DNA of 57,471 nucleotides from Bartonella sp. AU18XJBT (GCF_028618595.1 NZ_JAQITE010000013.1:1-57471), one strand, 5' to 3'. Counted from the first letter of the stretch, positions 1 to 11,503 are shown. A program made the numbers and translations. Notes: generated by a model not told the origin, from the sequence alone.

Positions 1-564
1 TGCTTGTAAATCAACATCCAAACCCAAGGCAGCTGCATGTTTGAGACAAATATTAAGACGGTTCAGTGCTTTTTCTGCTGTTATCGCTTTTGAATGCCAA
101 ATAGGGGCAAGAGTATTGCGTATCTCTGTTTGCGTAATTTCTGAAACGGGTAGACAACCTAATTTAGGGAGAATATGGAGTTTTAAAGGTGAAAACCAGT
201 TCCCATCTTTAGCATCGTTCTTTAGTTCAGCTTTACGACTTTCAAAAGTATCCAAAGCAATATCTTTTAAATAATGAAGATTGCTTATTGCTTCACGTTT
301 TTGTTTATTACGTTCTTTAATAGGGTCACGACCTTCACGCAAAATAGAACGCCACCCAGTTGCCAATTCACGGGCTTGTTTTAAAGAAACATCTCTCAAG
401 GCACCCAAGCCCATTTCGCGACGACGACCATGAATGGTATAACGGTAAATCCATTGAGCACCTCCATCTTTACGCTTATGAAGTAACAAGCCGGCACCAT
501 CATTATATTTGCCAGCCCCCAATGTTGCGACAGATCTTGCATTAAGACGGTTCATAAGAGCCAT
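1..564 (-). CDS. P4-type tyrosine integrase, N-terminal part (runs off the window)
   Basis: The frame is open from an ATG at 564 to the window edge and gives 188 residues, starting MALMNRLNARSVATLGAGK. The N-terminal arm-binding domain (DUF4102-like) is visible: a DGAGLLL-type strand, then QWIYRYTIHGRRREMGLGA, and a REGRDPIKER segment, all typical of P4-family integrases of genomic islands. A SAM-like core-binding region follows. The catalytic domain with its Arg and Tyr residues would lie left of the window, so I cannot say whether the gene is intact. Decayed copies of the same gene occur at 11504-11632, 24839-24934 and 51808-52025. Upstream (565-735) lies a leader shared with two of these copies. 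Confidence 0.85.
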   Translation of the reverse strand, partial: MALMNRLNARSVATLGAGKYNDGAGLLLHKRKDGGAQWIYRYTIHGRRREMGLGALRDVSLKQARELATGWRSILREGRDPIKERNKQKREAISNLHYLKDIALDTFESRKAELKNDAKDGNWFSPLKLHILPKLGCLPVSEITQTEIRNTLAPIWHSKAITAEKALNRLNICLKHAAALGLDVDLQA

Positions 565-1054
565 TTTTTAATCCTTTCTTATATAAATTTGATCCACACA
601 CTCATCCCGCTTGTGACGTGCAAGGGAGTGGTTTTGATTGATTCAAGATAAGCAGGTTTGAAGTGAGAGAATCTTACGTTATTCGGGGTTCTCATTCAAT
701 ATGAATAACGCTAAATTATCATTATAAATCAATACCTTGCCATACAGAGAAAACACTTTTATCAGCAAATATATTTTTTGCTTGAGAGATTATTTGTAAA
801 AAGGCTGTTCTATGCGTCCACTTTATTTGATAAAGAAGATCAATAAAGTGAAGTTTTATATGTTATAGCTTTGAAGGATCTTGGTATTTGATTGTTCTTG
901 TCGAATTGTTTTTATATCATTGATATGATGATTTGTATGAAATTTTAGGAAATCTTCAGTGGATTGAATGATGGGTGAATGTTATGACGCATATTGTTCA
1001 CATCTTTTTATCTTGTAAATTTTTTTATCACTGTAGAATAAAATGCTCTATGCA
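565..1054. other. Gene-free leader of the integrase and spacer to trkH
   Basis: No coding frame is supported here. Positions 565-735 form the integrase leader, which is repeated next to the integrase relics at 52026-52200 and, inverted, at 24690-24838. It holds an inverted repeat at 677-710. From about 740 to 1054 I see only AT-rich sequence with no convincing terminator for trkH, whose 3' end faces this space. Confidence 0.6.
677..710. promoter_or_regulatory. Conserved inverted repeat upstream of the integrase
   Basis: CGTTATTC at 677-684 is matched by its exact reverse complement GAATAACG at 703-710. The same two arms with a similar spacer recur at 52136-52169 upstream of the integrase relic, although neighbouring bases have drifted. 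It may be an operator, an integrase arm site or a transcript hairpin; the sequence does not decide between them. Confidence 0.45.
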
Positions 1055-2461
1055 TTAGAATTGTTCACGCCAGAAAGCGGGAATAAAAAGGACGAATATT
1101 GTTATGATTTCAAGGCGTCCAGCTAACATTAGAAAACTTAAAATCCATAAAGCATGATCGTTGATTGTAGAGAAATTACCAGCGGGGCCAATAATATCTC
1201 CAAAGCCTGGACCAACATTTGAAAGTGCGGTTAAGACTCCCGTAAAGGCAGAGGTAAAGTCAAGACCGGTTGTGAGCAAAAGTGCAGTGCCGATAACAAG
1301 GCAAAACATATAAAGACAGAAAAAAAACAAAACAGCTTGAGCAGCATCGTTTGATATATTTGAGTGATCGTAGCGCGCTTTTACAACGACATTAGGAGAA
1401 AGAAGTTTCTCTATATTTGTTTGTGTAATACGCCAAAGAATAATGAGGCGATTGATTTTCATGCCACCAGAAGTAGAACCAGCACATCCGCCTGTAAAAG
1501 AAACAATGAAGAAAATTCCAAGCGCAAATGGTCCCCAAAGTTGATAATCTTCAGCGCTGTAACCTGTGGTGCTAATAATGGATGAAAGATGAAAAATGAC
1601 ATCAAGGAAAATCAAGTGGAAAGCGCGATGATCATAAAACCGTAGCCATGCCGCTAAAGCAAAACTGAAAAGGAGAACGATATGAAGAAAAACAATCACT
1701 TGTGGGTCAAGAAAGCGTTTGGAGTGTCCAGGAAGGACTAATTTAACATAAAGTACGAAGGGCAAAGCAGAAAGCAACATGAAGATTGTTGAAATAATTA
1801 AGATGGCTGGTTTATCAGAAAAATAACCAAAAGAAGCATCATGCGTTGAAAAACCAGCTGTTGCTACTGTACTCATTGCATGGTTAATGGCATCAAATAA
1901 ATTCATGCCTGCAGCAAAATAAGAAAGCATACAAGCCAATGTTAACCCAACATAAGCAATGATAATTCCGTTAGCAATTTGGTTGATGCGAGGCAATATT
2001 TTTTCAGATTTATCAGATGATTCCATATGAAAAAGTCGTACGCCACCCACACGCAGTGAAGGCAAAAGCAAGAGGGCTAAACCGATAAAGCCAATGCCCC
2101 CAATCCAGCATATAAGAGAACGCCATAACAAAATACTTCGCGATAAATTATCAAGATCAGAAAGGACTGTGGAGCCTGTTGTCGTAATTCCAGAAACAGA
2201 TTCAAAAATGGCCCCTGCTAGAGAAATGGGAAGAGGAGAAAGATAAAGAGGTAAAGCACCTACGATGCTCCCTGTTAGCCAAAGACAAACAGTAAGCATA
2301 AAGCCAAGCCGTGCTGAAAAACGACAAATAGCTCCCTTAGTTGCTAAAAGAATTAGGGTTGCTAACATGGTGGTTATGGCACAAGAATAGAGAAAGGTTA
2401 TCCAATTACGATTGTTATCATGCAGATCCACAAAAATTGGCAAAAGCATTGCTCCTCCCAT
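1055..2461 (-). CDS. trkH: Trk-type potassium uptake protein TrkH
   Basis: This 468-residue, very hydrophobic protein is a K+-translocating subunit of the Trk system in the inner membrane. Pore-loop signatures include SGITTTGSTVL near residue 90, STVATAGFSTHDAS, SSIISTTGYSAED and the GCAGSTSGGMKINR element, which is diagnostic of TrkH/KtrB. The regulatory partner TrkA is not in the window. The ATG at 2461 falls inside what reads as the first membrane helix. The frame stays open about 18 codons further upstream, to a TAG, with hydrophobic residues (FIINVCARFALI) but no ATG, GTG or TTG. The true start may therefore be a rare codon, or the N-terminus is shortened. Confidence 0.9.
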   Translation of the reverse strand: MGGAMLLPIFVDLHDNNRNWITFLYSCAITTMLATLILLATKGAICRFSARLGFMLTVCLWLTGSIVGALPLYLSPLPISLAGAIFESVSGITTTGSTVLSDLDNLSRSILLWRSLICWIGGIGFIGLALLLLPSLRVGGVRLFHMESSDKSEKILPRINQIANGIIIAYVGLTLACMLSYFAAGMNLFDAINHAMSTVATAGFSTHDASFGYFSDKPAILIISTIFMLLSALPFVLYVKLVLPGHSKRFLDPQVIVFLHIVLLFSFALAAWLRFYDHRAFHLIFLDVIFHLSSIISTTGYSAEDYQLWGPFALGIFFIVSFTGGCAGSTSGGMKINRLIILWRITQTNIEKLLSPNVVVKARYDHSNISNDAAQAVLFFFCLYMFCLVIGTALLLTTGLDFTSAFTGVLTALSNVGPGFGDIIGPAGNFSTINDHALWILSFLMLAGRLEIITIFVLFIPAFWREQF

Positions 2462-2758
2462 AATTAACGCAAAACGTGCACAGACATTGATAATAAATTG
2501 AAAAATGATCGTTCCCTATCTTTGTATCTCTTTTTATTATGGTTTTGTGCTCATAAGAATTTACGTTTTTCTTTTTATAGGATAAGGATTAATTCGTAAC
2601 ATTAGCATGCCTTGATGAATTGGTAATCAGACCTTTTCATAAAACTTGAAAAGAAGTATGTATAACATAATTGAGGCGCTTGAAAAATATTTTTTTAAAG
2701 GCTGTATTCCGTTATCATTTATAGAATAATTAAGTTATAATAAAGTGAAGAGGATTTA

Positions 2759-3715
2759 ATGGTACAATCGCATATTCGTCTGCTGATTATTGGCTCAGGT
2801 CCGGCTGGTTATACAGCGGCGATCTATGCAGCAAGAGCAATGCTTAAGCCGGTTTTGGTGACGGGTTTGCAGCAGGGTGGACAATTAACAATTACAACTG
2901 ATGTTGAGAATTATCCAGGTTTTGCAGATCCCATTCAAGGACCATGGTTGATGGAACAAATGGCGAAACAAGCTGAGAGTATGGGGACAAAAATTGTCTA
3001 TGATACAATTATAAAGGCTGATTTGTTGAAGTATCCTTTTGTCTTATATGGGGATTCAGGAACACAATATTCTTGTGATGCACTGATTATTGCAACAGGA
3101 GCTAAAGCGCGTTGGCTTGGTTTAGAAAGTGAACAGATCTTTATGGGCGGTGGCGTTTCCGCTTGTGCTACATGTGATGGCTTTTTTTACCGTGATAAGG
3201 ACGTTATTGTCGTAGGAGGAGGAAATACGGCTGTTGAAGAAGCACTTTATTTATCGCATGTGGCAAAGAGTGTAAGCGTGGTTCACAGGCGGGGGCAGTT
3301 TCGGGCAGAAAAAATTTTGCAAGATAGGTTGCTTGCTTGCAAGAACGTGCGTATCATTTGGGATCATGTGGTGGAAGAAATTGTTGGTTTGCCAGCTCAA
3401 GATTCAATGGGGGCTGTTGTAACAGGGGCACGTCTGAAAAATGTTAAGACAGGTCACGAGATGACAGTGAATGCAGAGGGCATATTTATTGCTATTGGGC
3501 ATGATCCTGCTGTTTCTCTGTTTGAAGGACAGCTGAAACAAAAACGAGGCGGCTATTTATGGACAGCACCGGACTCAACAGCAACAAGCATTGCTGGTGT
3601 TTTTGCTGCAGGCGATGTGACAGATGAAACATTCCGCCAAGCTGTAACAGCTGCGGGAAGAGGATGTATGGCAGCGTTAGAAGCAGAACGGTTTTTGGAT
3701 ATACTCAAGCGTTAG
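2759..3715 (+). CDS. trxB: Thioredoxin-disulfide reductase
   Basis: TrxB passes electrons from NADPH through FAD to thioredoxin in the cytoplasm. The 318-residue length is normal for the low-molecular-weight bacterial type. Visible are the FAD-binding GSGPAGYTAAIYAAR motif near the N-terminus, the redox pair C136-A-T-C139, the NADPH-binding VVGGGNTAVEEALYL stretch and the C-terminal FAD motif GVFAAGDVTDE. A good ribosome site (AGAGGA) precedes the ATG. The LysR gene follows 42 bases downstream on the same strand, the arrangement found in other Rhizobiales. Confidence 0.96.
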   Translation: MVQSHIRLLIIGSGPAGYTAAIYAARAMLKPVLVTGLQQGGQLTITTDVENYPGFADPIQGPWLMEQMAKQAESMGTKIVYDTIIKADLLKYPFVLYGDSGTQYSCDALIIATGAKARWLGLESEQIFMGGGVSACATCDGFFYRDKDVIVVGGGNTAVEEALYLSHVAKSVSVVHRRGQFRAEKILQDRLLACKNVRIIWDHVVEEIVGLPAQDSMGAVVTGARLKNVKTGHEMTVNAEGIFIAIGHDPAVSLFEGQLKQKRGGYLWTAPDSTATSIAGVFAAGDVTDETFRQAVTAAGRGCMAALEAERFLDILKR

Positions 3716-3757
3716 TAACTCATTGAGAACATAAAGAATCTAGAGGTAGAATTAATT

Positions 3758-4663
3758 GTGGCGCCACCGTTGGATTGGGATAAGTTAAGGGTTTTTCACG
3801 CTGCAGCAGAAGCAGGATCTTTTACGCATGCTGCTCAAAAGCTTCATTTATCTCAATCAGCCGTTTCACGACAGGTTTCGGCTTTAGAACAAGAGGTTGG
3901 GGTATCCTTATTTCAACGTCATGCGCGTGGTTTGATTCTTACAGAACAGGGAGAAACTCTTTATCGTACAGCTCATGATGTTTTGATGAAGCTTGAAAGT
4001 GTGCGTTTGCAATTAAGTGAAAGCTATGCAAAACCAACGGGGCACCTGCGTGTGACCTCGACCTTTGGAATGGGAGCAGGGTGGATTGCAGAGCGTATGC
4101 CAGAGTTTCTTAGTCTTTATCCTGATATGCAGGTTCAGCTTTTGCTTTCCGATGAAGAGCTTGATTTGACAATGTGTCATGCGGATTGTGCTGTTCGCTT
4201 ACATCAACCCCAACAACCTGATCTTATACAAAGAAAACTCTTTACAATTCATATGCATGTTTATGCTTCGGAAAAGTATATTGCAAATTATGGAAAGCCG
4301 GAAAAATTGTCTGATCTCGATAAACATCGTATTATTTCGTTCGGTGAACCTGTCCCACCTTATTTGTCTGGTTTAAATTGGTTGGAAAAGGCTGGTAGAA
4401 GTGATGGATCATTGCGCGTTTCAATTCTACAAATCAACAATATCATCTCAATAAAGAATGCACTTATGCGTGATCTTGGGATTGCTGTGCTGCCTGATTA
4501 TATCGTCAATAATGATGAGCATTTGGTGCGTCTTTTTCCTGATATGGTTGATATTCCTTCTTTTGATACTTTTTTTTGTTATCCTTATAATTTAAAGAAT
4601 TTGGCAAGGTTAAATGCTTTTCGAGATTATATTTTTTTAAAAGCCCGTCAATGGTCTTTTTAA
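3758..4663 (+). CDS. lsrB: LysR-family regulator, LsrB/VtlR-like
   Basis: This 301-residue protein has an N-terminal winged helix-turn-helix (residues about 6-65, including AAEAGSFTHAAQKLHLSQSA) and a LysR substrate-binding domain from about residue 90. Translation begins at a GTG preceded by GAGGTAG. Its position directly after trxB matches lsrB of Sinorhizobium and vtlR of Brucella, LysR regulators tied to oxidative stress, envelope properties and small RNAs. Orthology is inferred from synteny and length, not from an alignment. About 370 bases downstream lies a candidate small RNA with a strong terminator, of interest because VtlR is known to control AbcR-type small RNAs in Brucella. Confidence 0.8.
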   Translation: MAPPLDWDKLRVFHAAAEAGSFTHAAQKLHLSQSAVSRQVSALEQEVGVSLFQRHARGLILTEQGETLYRTAHDVLMKLESVRLQLSESYAKPTGHLRVTSTFGMGAGWIAERMPEFLSLYPDMQVQLLLSDEELDLTMCHADCAVRLHQPQQPDLIQRKLFTIHMHVYASEKYIANYGKPEKLSDLDKHRIISFGEPVPPYLSGLNWLEKAGRSDGSLRVSILQINNIISIKNALMRDLGIAVLPDYIVNNDEHLVRLFPDMVDIPSFDTFFCYPYNLKNLARLNAFRDYIFLKARQWSF

Positions 4664-4749
4664 TGTTAATGCCTTAATTTATAAGGAATAATTAACTGTC
4701 TTACAACTTGAGACTCCCGTAATATTCTTTCGTTTTAAATTTTCCCATA

Positions 4750-4945
4750 TTGAATCAATTAAAACTATTCATTGCACATTAAAAGTGGAGGGAGTCCGTG
4801 TGGATAAATACTTTTGAAAAAAGAGATAAATGTTTTTTATGAATAGCTAGCAAGCGTGAGAGGGGCGGATTATATATTGAAAAATGGACAATCATGTGAT
4901 GGCATAGCTTACATTTTTATATTTAATTAAAGAGAGTGCTACATG
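4750..4945. repeat. Dispersed intergenic repeat, copy A
   Basis: The block begins with TTGAATCAATTAAAACTATT and later contains ATGATGGCATAGC-like sequence (ATGTGATGGCATAGC here). Degenerate relatives start near 36369, 37173 and 56685. All lie between genes. Similarity was judged by eye and is imperfect, so the boundaries are approximate. Confidence 0.45.
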
Positions 4946-5034
4946 ATGGAGAAAAATGTAAAGCTATGTGTTTATTGCATAGCAGGTACGCTTAAGTCTT
5001 TATTGTACTTTTTTTTATAAAATGACATAGAATA

Positions 5035-5158
5035 TTATCTCTTGATTATGTTGCCTCCCAGTGCGTTTTCTTGAGTGTTCCCTTACGAAGATCTATCAGA
5101 TTGATTTTATCTCTGAGGATTTTCCAAATTTGCCGGACATATGTCCGGCTTTTTTTTT
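5035..5158 (+). ncRNA. Candidate small RNA with strong intrinsic terminator
   Basis: A perfect hairpin followed by nine T residues ends this stretch, yet no gene precedes it closely: the LysR gene stops about 470 bases earlier. The proposed transcript holds two C-rich unpaired-looking segments, GCCTCCCAG near 5050 and GTTCCCTTA near 5077, of the kind that small RNAs use to mask ribosome sites. Rhizobial AbcR (alpha-r15) RNAs carry CUCCC-type motifs, so a relationship is possible but unproven. The 5' end near 5035 is a guess based on an AT-rich, TAGAAT-containing stretch just upstream. Confidence 0.4.
5132..5158 (+). terminator. Rho-independent terminator
   Basis: GCCGGACATATGTCCGGC is an 18-base perfect palindrome, with stem GCCGGAC/GTCCGGC, immediately followed by nine T residues at 5150-5158. 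It is the clearest intrinsic terminator in the window and faces the plus strand. It is too far from the LysR gene to be its obvious terminator and fits a separate short transcript. Confidence 0.85.
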
Positions 5159-5340
5159 ATTTTTGAAAGAGTCCCTATAAATTGCAATATATGGGAGATG
5201 ATAAGGAAAAAATTTCAAAATTTATGGATATCCAACAATTTTTTAAGAATACTAAAATTCAATGAGGAGTTTGAGAGAGATTTATCCTGTTGCACCAGTC
5301 TGTCTTTTAGTGGTGTGATATAAAAAATTTAAAACCTTAT

Positions 5341-5520
5341 ATATGAAGTGCTTTTTATGAGAGTGTGAGGTGAATATTTAAGGCAGGTCTTGTTCATAAA
5401 TCCTATGAAGTAAATCAAGTAGTTATTAGAACTTAAAGGAAACTGGATTGTTTGCCCAACGAGGAGAGTGGATTCTTATTCATTTTAGGACGAAGAAGAA
5501 ACCGAGAAATAGAAAAGATT
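5341..5520. repeat. Second intergenic repeat module, copy 1
   Basis: The stretch from about 5341 resembles sequences near 11741-11915 and 57083-57240. All three contain an AGAGTGTGAGGTGAATAT-like segment followed by an AAGGCAGG-like segment, then a GGACGAAGAAG- or GGGTAGGAAG-like part. They are degenerate with no open frame in common. They may be the remains of one old element. Confidence 0.35.
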
Positions 5521-5690
5521 TGATTATAAGGGCAATTGTGTTTAAAAGTTCTCGGTCTTTTTAGAGTTATAAATTGAATAGAAAAAGCAGAATAGTTTTT
5601 TCATCATCTCATGATAATAGACCGATACATTATATTTGATTGCTAGATTTTTTTGATCTTTATCTACAGCCTCTATTGTTGTGTTTATTC

Positions 5691-7324
<1,634 letters not shown>

Positions 7325-7534
7325 TTAAAGAGCTGCAAGGTTACCAGCGGCAAATTTTCCTGAACGACGATCTTGAAGAACATCATAAGAAATTTTTTGC
7401 CCTTCATTAAGACTGTTTAGACCAGAACGCTCGACGGCAGAAATGTGTACAAATACATCTGCACTACCATCACTAGGTTGAATGAATCCGAAACCTTTTG
7501 TTGTATTAAACCACTTAACTGTTCCTGTAGACAT
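7325..7534 (-). CDS. cspA: Cold-shock domain protein
   Basis: This 69-residue protein is a single cold-shock domain, a beta-barrel that binds single-stranded RNA and DNA and melts mRNA structure. The RNP1 motif KGFGFI (residues about 13-18) and RNP2 motif VFVHI (about 27-31) are intact, and the start MSTGTVKWFN is typical. AGGAGTTT-like sequence precedes the ATG. A 9-bp hairpin lies in the leader at 7566-7592 and an intrinsic terminator follows the gene, so it is probably transcribed alone. Which paralogue it is, and whether it is cold-induced, cannot be told from sequence. Confidence 0.95.
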   Translation of the reverse strand: MSTGTVKWFNTTKGFGFIQPSDGSADVFVHISAVERSGLNSLNEGQKISYDVLQDRRSGKFAAGNLAAL

Positions 7535-7565
7535 AGGAAACTCCTTAGAATATATATTATATTGA

Positions 7566-7592
7566 GTATTGAAGCTTTCATTCCTTCAATAC
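7566..7592 (-). promoter_or_regulatory. Hairpin in the cold-shock gene leader
   Basis: GTATTGAAG at 7566-7574 is exactly complementary to CTTCAATAC at 7584-7592, with a nine-base loop. It sits about 30-60 bases before the csp start codon. Cold-shock mRNAs often have structured leaders that act as thermosensors; that role is inferred. Confidence 0.4.
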
Positions 7593-7779
7593 GGTTGTAG
7601 ATCGAAATTAGGTGGGAGAAGTTTCGTCAAAAGTGCAGATTGCACAGGAAAGAAAGTCACGTAACCGAAAATTCGATGAAACCTCTATAAAAGTTTTTAG
7701 AACAAAAAGCAAGTCTTAATCAATTTTTATATAAAGAAAAAATAAGAAAACAGTGTACATTTTGCTAAGTAGAAAAAAT

Positions 7780-10700
7780 TCAACTGAAATAACTTTGTAG
7801 GGAACGTACTTCAAGGCGCCTTTTTTTGAGTGCTTTGATCGCTTCTACGACGGCTTCGGCTCCAGCTATTGTTGTATAATAGGGAACATTTTGCATGAGT
7901 GCTGCATAACGTAATGATTTTGAGTCTGAGATGGCACTGGCAGTGCTAGTTGTATTAAAAATCAATTGAATTTGGCGATTACGAATGGCATCTTCAATAT
8001 GAGGATGCCCTTCTAGGACTTTGTTTATTTTTGTTGCTTCAACGTGGTGTTCGGTAAGAAATTTATGTGTTCCACTTGTGGCGACAACAGAAAAGCCAAG
8101 CTCAGTTAAACGTTTTACAGGATTTAAGATGCGTTTTTTATCTTCATCTCTTACAGAAACGAACAAAGTTCCCTCTTTAGGGAGTTTGACACCAGCTCCA
8201 AGTTGGGCTTTAGCAAAAGCAAGTGAAAATTCATAGTCAAGTCCCATAACTTCACCGGTTGAGCGCATTTCTGGACCAAGAAGTGTATCAACACCTGAAA
8301 AACGAGCAAAAGGAAACACTGCTTCCTTGACGGCAATATGTTGTTTTTCCTGTAAAGAAGGTAATCCACCATAAGCTTGAAGAGCATCATGGAGCGTTTC
8401 TCCTGCCATAATACGTGCAGCCATTTTAGCAATAGGGCGACCAATCGTTTTTGCAACAAATGGGACAGTACGTGAAGCACGGGGATTGACTTCTAAGACA
8501 TAAATGGTATCATCTTTTATAGCATATTGTACATTCATTAAGCCGCGAACATGAAGTGCTTGTGCTAATGCTTTGGTTTGGCGCTCTAATTCAGTAACTA
8601 TTTTATTTGAGAGCGTATGGACTGGTAAAGAACATGCTGAATCACCAGAGTGGATACCAGCTTCTTCAATGTGTTCCATAATACCAACGATCAGTGTTTC
8701 TTGGCCATCACATAGACAATCAACGTCTACTTCAATTGCTTCTGTTAAATAGGTATCAAAGAGAAGCGGATTTTTACCAAGCAATATATTGATTTGTCCT
8801 GTTGTGTCGTTAGGATAACGGACTTTAATATCTTCTGAAATTAATTCAGGGACACTCTCAAGTAAATAATTTTGTAAGCTACGTTCATCACGAATAATTT
8901 GCATAGCACGTCCTCCTAAAACATAAGAGGGACGTACAACCAATGGGAAGCCTAGTTCGTGGGCAATGAGGCGTGCTTGTTCGATGGAGTGGGCTATACC
9001 ATTTTGAGGTTGTGTTAAGTTAAGTTTAAATAACAGTTTTTGAAAGCGATCTCTATCTTCTGCTAAGTCGATAGCGTCAGGTGAAGTACCTAGGATGGGG
9101 ATGTTGTGTTTTTCTAGAGCGCTTGCCAATTTCAAGGGTGTTTGTCCGCCAAATTGGACGATGACTCCAACCAAATCGCCTTTTTCCTGTTCTGCTTCTA
9201 AAATAGCGATAACATCTTCTGTTGTTAAAGATTCAAAGTAAAGGCGATCAGAGGTATCATAGTCGGTTGAAACTGTTTCAGGATTGCAGTTAATCATAAT
9301 CGCTTCAAAATCTGCATCACGCAGTGCAAAAGCAGCGTGACAGCAACAGTAATCAAATTCAATACCTTGCCCAATGCGGTTTGGTCCACCGCCTAAAATA
9401 GCAATTTTTTTGCGTTCAGAAACGTGTGCTTCTGAGTGCTCTATACCTGCAAAGGGAACTTCATATGTTGAATACATATAGGCTGTAGGAGAAGAAAATT
9501 CAGCGGCACAAGTATCAATCCGTTTGAAGACGTGTTTAACATTCAGTGATTTGCGTAAAGCGGCGATATCATCTGGTTCTTTTCCAGTAAGGGAGGCTAA
9601 TCGCGCATCTGAAAATCCCATAGCTTTTAACATACGTAAGTTATCTGCGTCTTGGGGTAATCCATGAACGCGGATACGCTGCTCCATTTCAATGATAGAG
9701 GATATTTGTTCTAAAAACCACGGATCAATTTTGCTAATTTGGTGAATCTCATCTAAGGGTAAGCCTGTACGCATGGCTTGAGCAATATAGCGTAGACGAT
9801 CAGGGCTTGGTATGGCAATGGCTGAGCGTATAGAACTTTTTTCATCGCCTTCAGCATGCTCTGGAATCATAATTTCATCAAGACCCGTAAGCCCTGTTTC
9901 AAGTCCACGGAGTGCTTTTTGTAATGACTCTTGAAAAGTGCGTCCAATTGCCATGACTTCTCCTACAGATTTCATCGCAGTTGTGAGGACAGGTGATGAA
10001 CCAGGAAATTTTTCGAAAGCAAAACGAGGAATTTTTGTCACAATATAGTCAATAGAAGGTTCAAATGATGCTGGTGTTGCACCACCCGTGATATCATTTT
10101 TTAATTCATCAAGTGTATAACCAACAGCCAGTTTAGCCGCTACTTTGGCAATGGGAAACCCCGTTGCTTTTGAGGCAAGCGCTGAAGAGCGAGAAACACG
10201 CGGATTCATTTCAATAACAATGAGGCGCCCATTTTCAGGATTGACAGCAAACTGTACATTGGATCCCCCCGTTTCAACACCAATTTCACGCAAAACAGCA
10301 ATCGAAGCATTACGCATACATTGATATTCTTTATCTGTTAAGGTAAGAGCAGGTGCTACAGTGATCGAATCACCGGTATGAATCCCCATTGGATCAATGT
10401 TTTCAATAGAACAAACAATGATACAGTTGTCGTTCTTATCACGAACAACTTCCATTTCATATTCTTTCCACCCTAAAACACTTTCTTCAATTAATACTTC
10501 TGTTGTAGGCGAAGCTTCAAGACCGCGTTCGATAATTTCATAAAATTCAGAACGATTGTAAGCGATTCCACCACCGGTTCCACCAAGGGTAAATGAAGGA
10601 CGAATAATAGCTGGAAGTCCAACAACATCAAGAGCTTGAACTGCTTTTGCTGTTGCATGGGCGATATAATGTTGTTTGCGATCAGTTTCGGTATGTCGCC

Positions 10701-11265
10701 AGTTGCGCTCAAGTTCTTCGAGAGCTTTGTCAAGCGCAGCACCAGAAAGCTTTGCTTTAAGTTCAGCACACGTTTTTGCGTGCTGTCGGCGATTTTCTTC
10801 TTTTAGTTCTGTTGCATTGGCTAACATAGAGCGTGGTGTTTCCAAACCGATTTTTGCCATCGCTTGGCGGAATAAAGCACGATCTTCAGCTTTATCAATA
10901 GCATCAGCATTGGCCCCTATCATTTCAACATGATAGCGGTCTAAAATACCCATACGCTTTAATGATAAAGCAGTATTGAGGGCTGTTTGTCCTCCCATAG
11001 TGGGCAAAAGGGCATCGGGACGTTCGTGGGCAATAATTTTGGCAACTATTTCAGGAGTAATGGGCTCTATATAAGTTGCATCAGCTAGATCTGGATCTGT
11101 CATAATCGTGGCAGGATTAGAATTTACCAAAATAATTCGATAACCTTCTTCTTTTAATGCCTTACAGGCTTGTGTACCTGAATAATCAAATTCACATGCC
11201 TGACCAATGATAATAGGTCCTGCTCCGATGATAAGAATAGATTTTATATCTGTGCGTTTGGGCAT
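7780..11265 (-). CDS. carB: Carbamoyl-phosphate synthase large subunit
   Basis: CarB (1161 residues) makes carbamoyl phosphate from bicarbonate, ATP and ammonia supplied by CarA, feeding pyrimidine and arginine synthesis. The two homologous ATP-grasp halves are clear: the first opens with [20 protein letters not shown] and the second with [20 protein letters not shown]. Each half has a PSYVLGG- or [11 protein letters not shown] glycine loop ([12 protein letters not shown] in the second). The C-terminal 140 residues form the MGS-like allosteric domain ([10 protein letters not shown]). The length is somewhat above the roughly 1070 of E. coli because of an insert near residues 155-195, common in alphaproteobacteria. 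CarA is not in the window. AGGAA lies before the ATG. Confidence 0.97.
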   Translation of the reverse strand: MPKRTDIKSILIIGAGPIIIGQACEFDYSGTQACKALKEEGYRIILVNSNPATIMTDPDLADATYIEPITPEIVAKIIAHERPDALLPTMGGQTALNTALSLKRMGILDRYHVEMIGANADAIDKAEDRALFRQAMAKIGLETPRSMLANATELKEENRRQHAKTCAELKAKLSGAALDKALEELERNWRHTETDRKQHYIAHATAKAVQALDVVGLPAIIRPSFTLGGTGGGIAYNRSEFYEIIERGLEASPTTEVLIEESVLGWKEYEMEVVRDKNDNCIIVCSIENIDPMGIHTGDSITVAPALTLTDKEYQCMRNASIAVLREIGVETGGSNVQFAVNPENGRLIVIEMNPRVSRSSALASKATGFPIAKVAAKLAVGYTLDELKNDITGGATPASFEPSIDYIVTKIPRFAFEKFPGSSPVLTTAMKSVGEVMAIGRTFQESLQKALRGLETGLTGLDEIMIPEHAEGDEKSSIRSAIAIPSPDRLRYIAQAMRTGLPLDEIHQISKIDPWFLEQISSIIEMEQRIRVHGLPQDADNLRMLKAMGFSDARLASLTGKEPDDIAALRKSLNVKHVFKRIDTCAAEFSSPTAYMYSTYEVPFAGIEHSEAHVSERKKIAILGGGPNRIGQGIEFDYCCCHAAFALRDADFEAIMINCNPETVSTDYDTSDRLYFESLTTEDVIAILEAEQEKGDLVGVIVQFGGQTPLKLASALEKHNIPILGTSPDAIDLAEDRDRFQKLLFKLNLTQPQNGIAHSIEQARLIAHELGFPLVVRPSYVLGGRAMQIIRDERSLQNYLLESVPELISEDIKVRYPNDTTGQINILLGKNPLLFDTYLTEAIEVDVDCLCDGQETLIVGIMEHIEEAGIHSGDSACSLPVHTLSNKIVTELERQTKALAQALHVRGLMNVQYAIKDDTIYVLEVNPRASRTVPFVAKTIGRPIAKMAARIMAGETLHDALQAYGGLPSLQEKQHIAVKEAVFPFARFSGVDTLLGPEMRSTGEVMGLDYEFSLAFAKAQLGAGVKLPKEGTLFVSVRDEDKKRILNPVKRLTELGFSVVATSGTHKFLTEHHVEATKINKVLEGHPHIEDAIRNRQIQLIFNTTSTASAISDSKSLRYAALMQNVPYYTTIAGAEAVVEAIKALKKRRLEVRSLQSYFS

Positions 11266-11503
11266 GGCTTTTTCCTATGACAAATATCTGTGCGCGATTG
11301 TTGTGGGCAAAATATTTCAGTTCTGAGGCTACAGTTATTTTATAAGTTAAGTGACAAAGAAAGTAAGCACTAAAATACCTTTTCCATGCTTTTTTTCATA
11401 AAATTGAAGATAAATTTCTTTTTTGAGTTGAGTCATCTCGTCAGTATATCAAAAGTATGACCTTTAATAAAAATAATAACAGTGCTCCAAAAAATTAGAA
11501 TAT

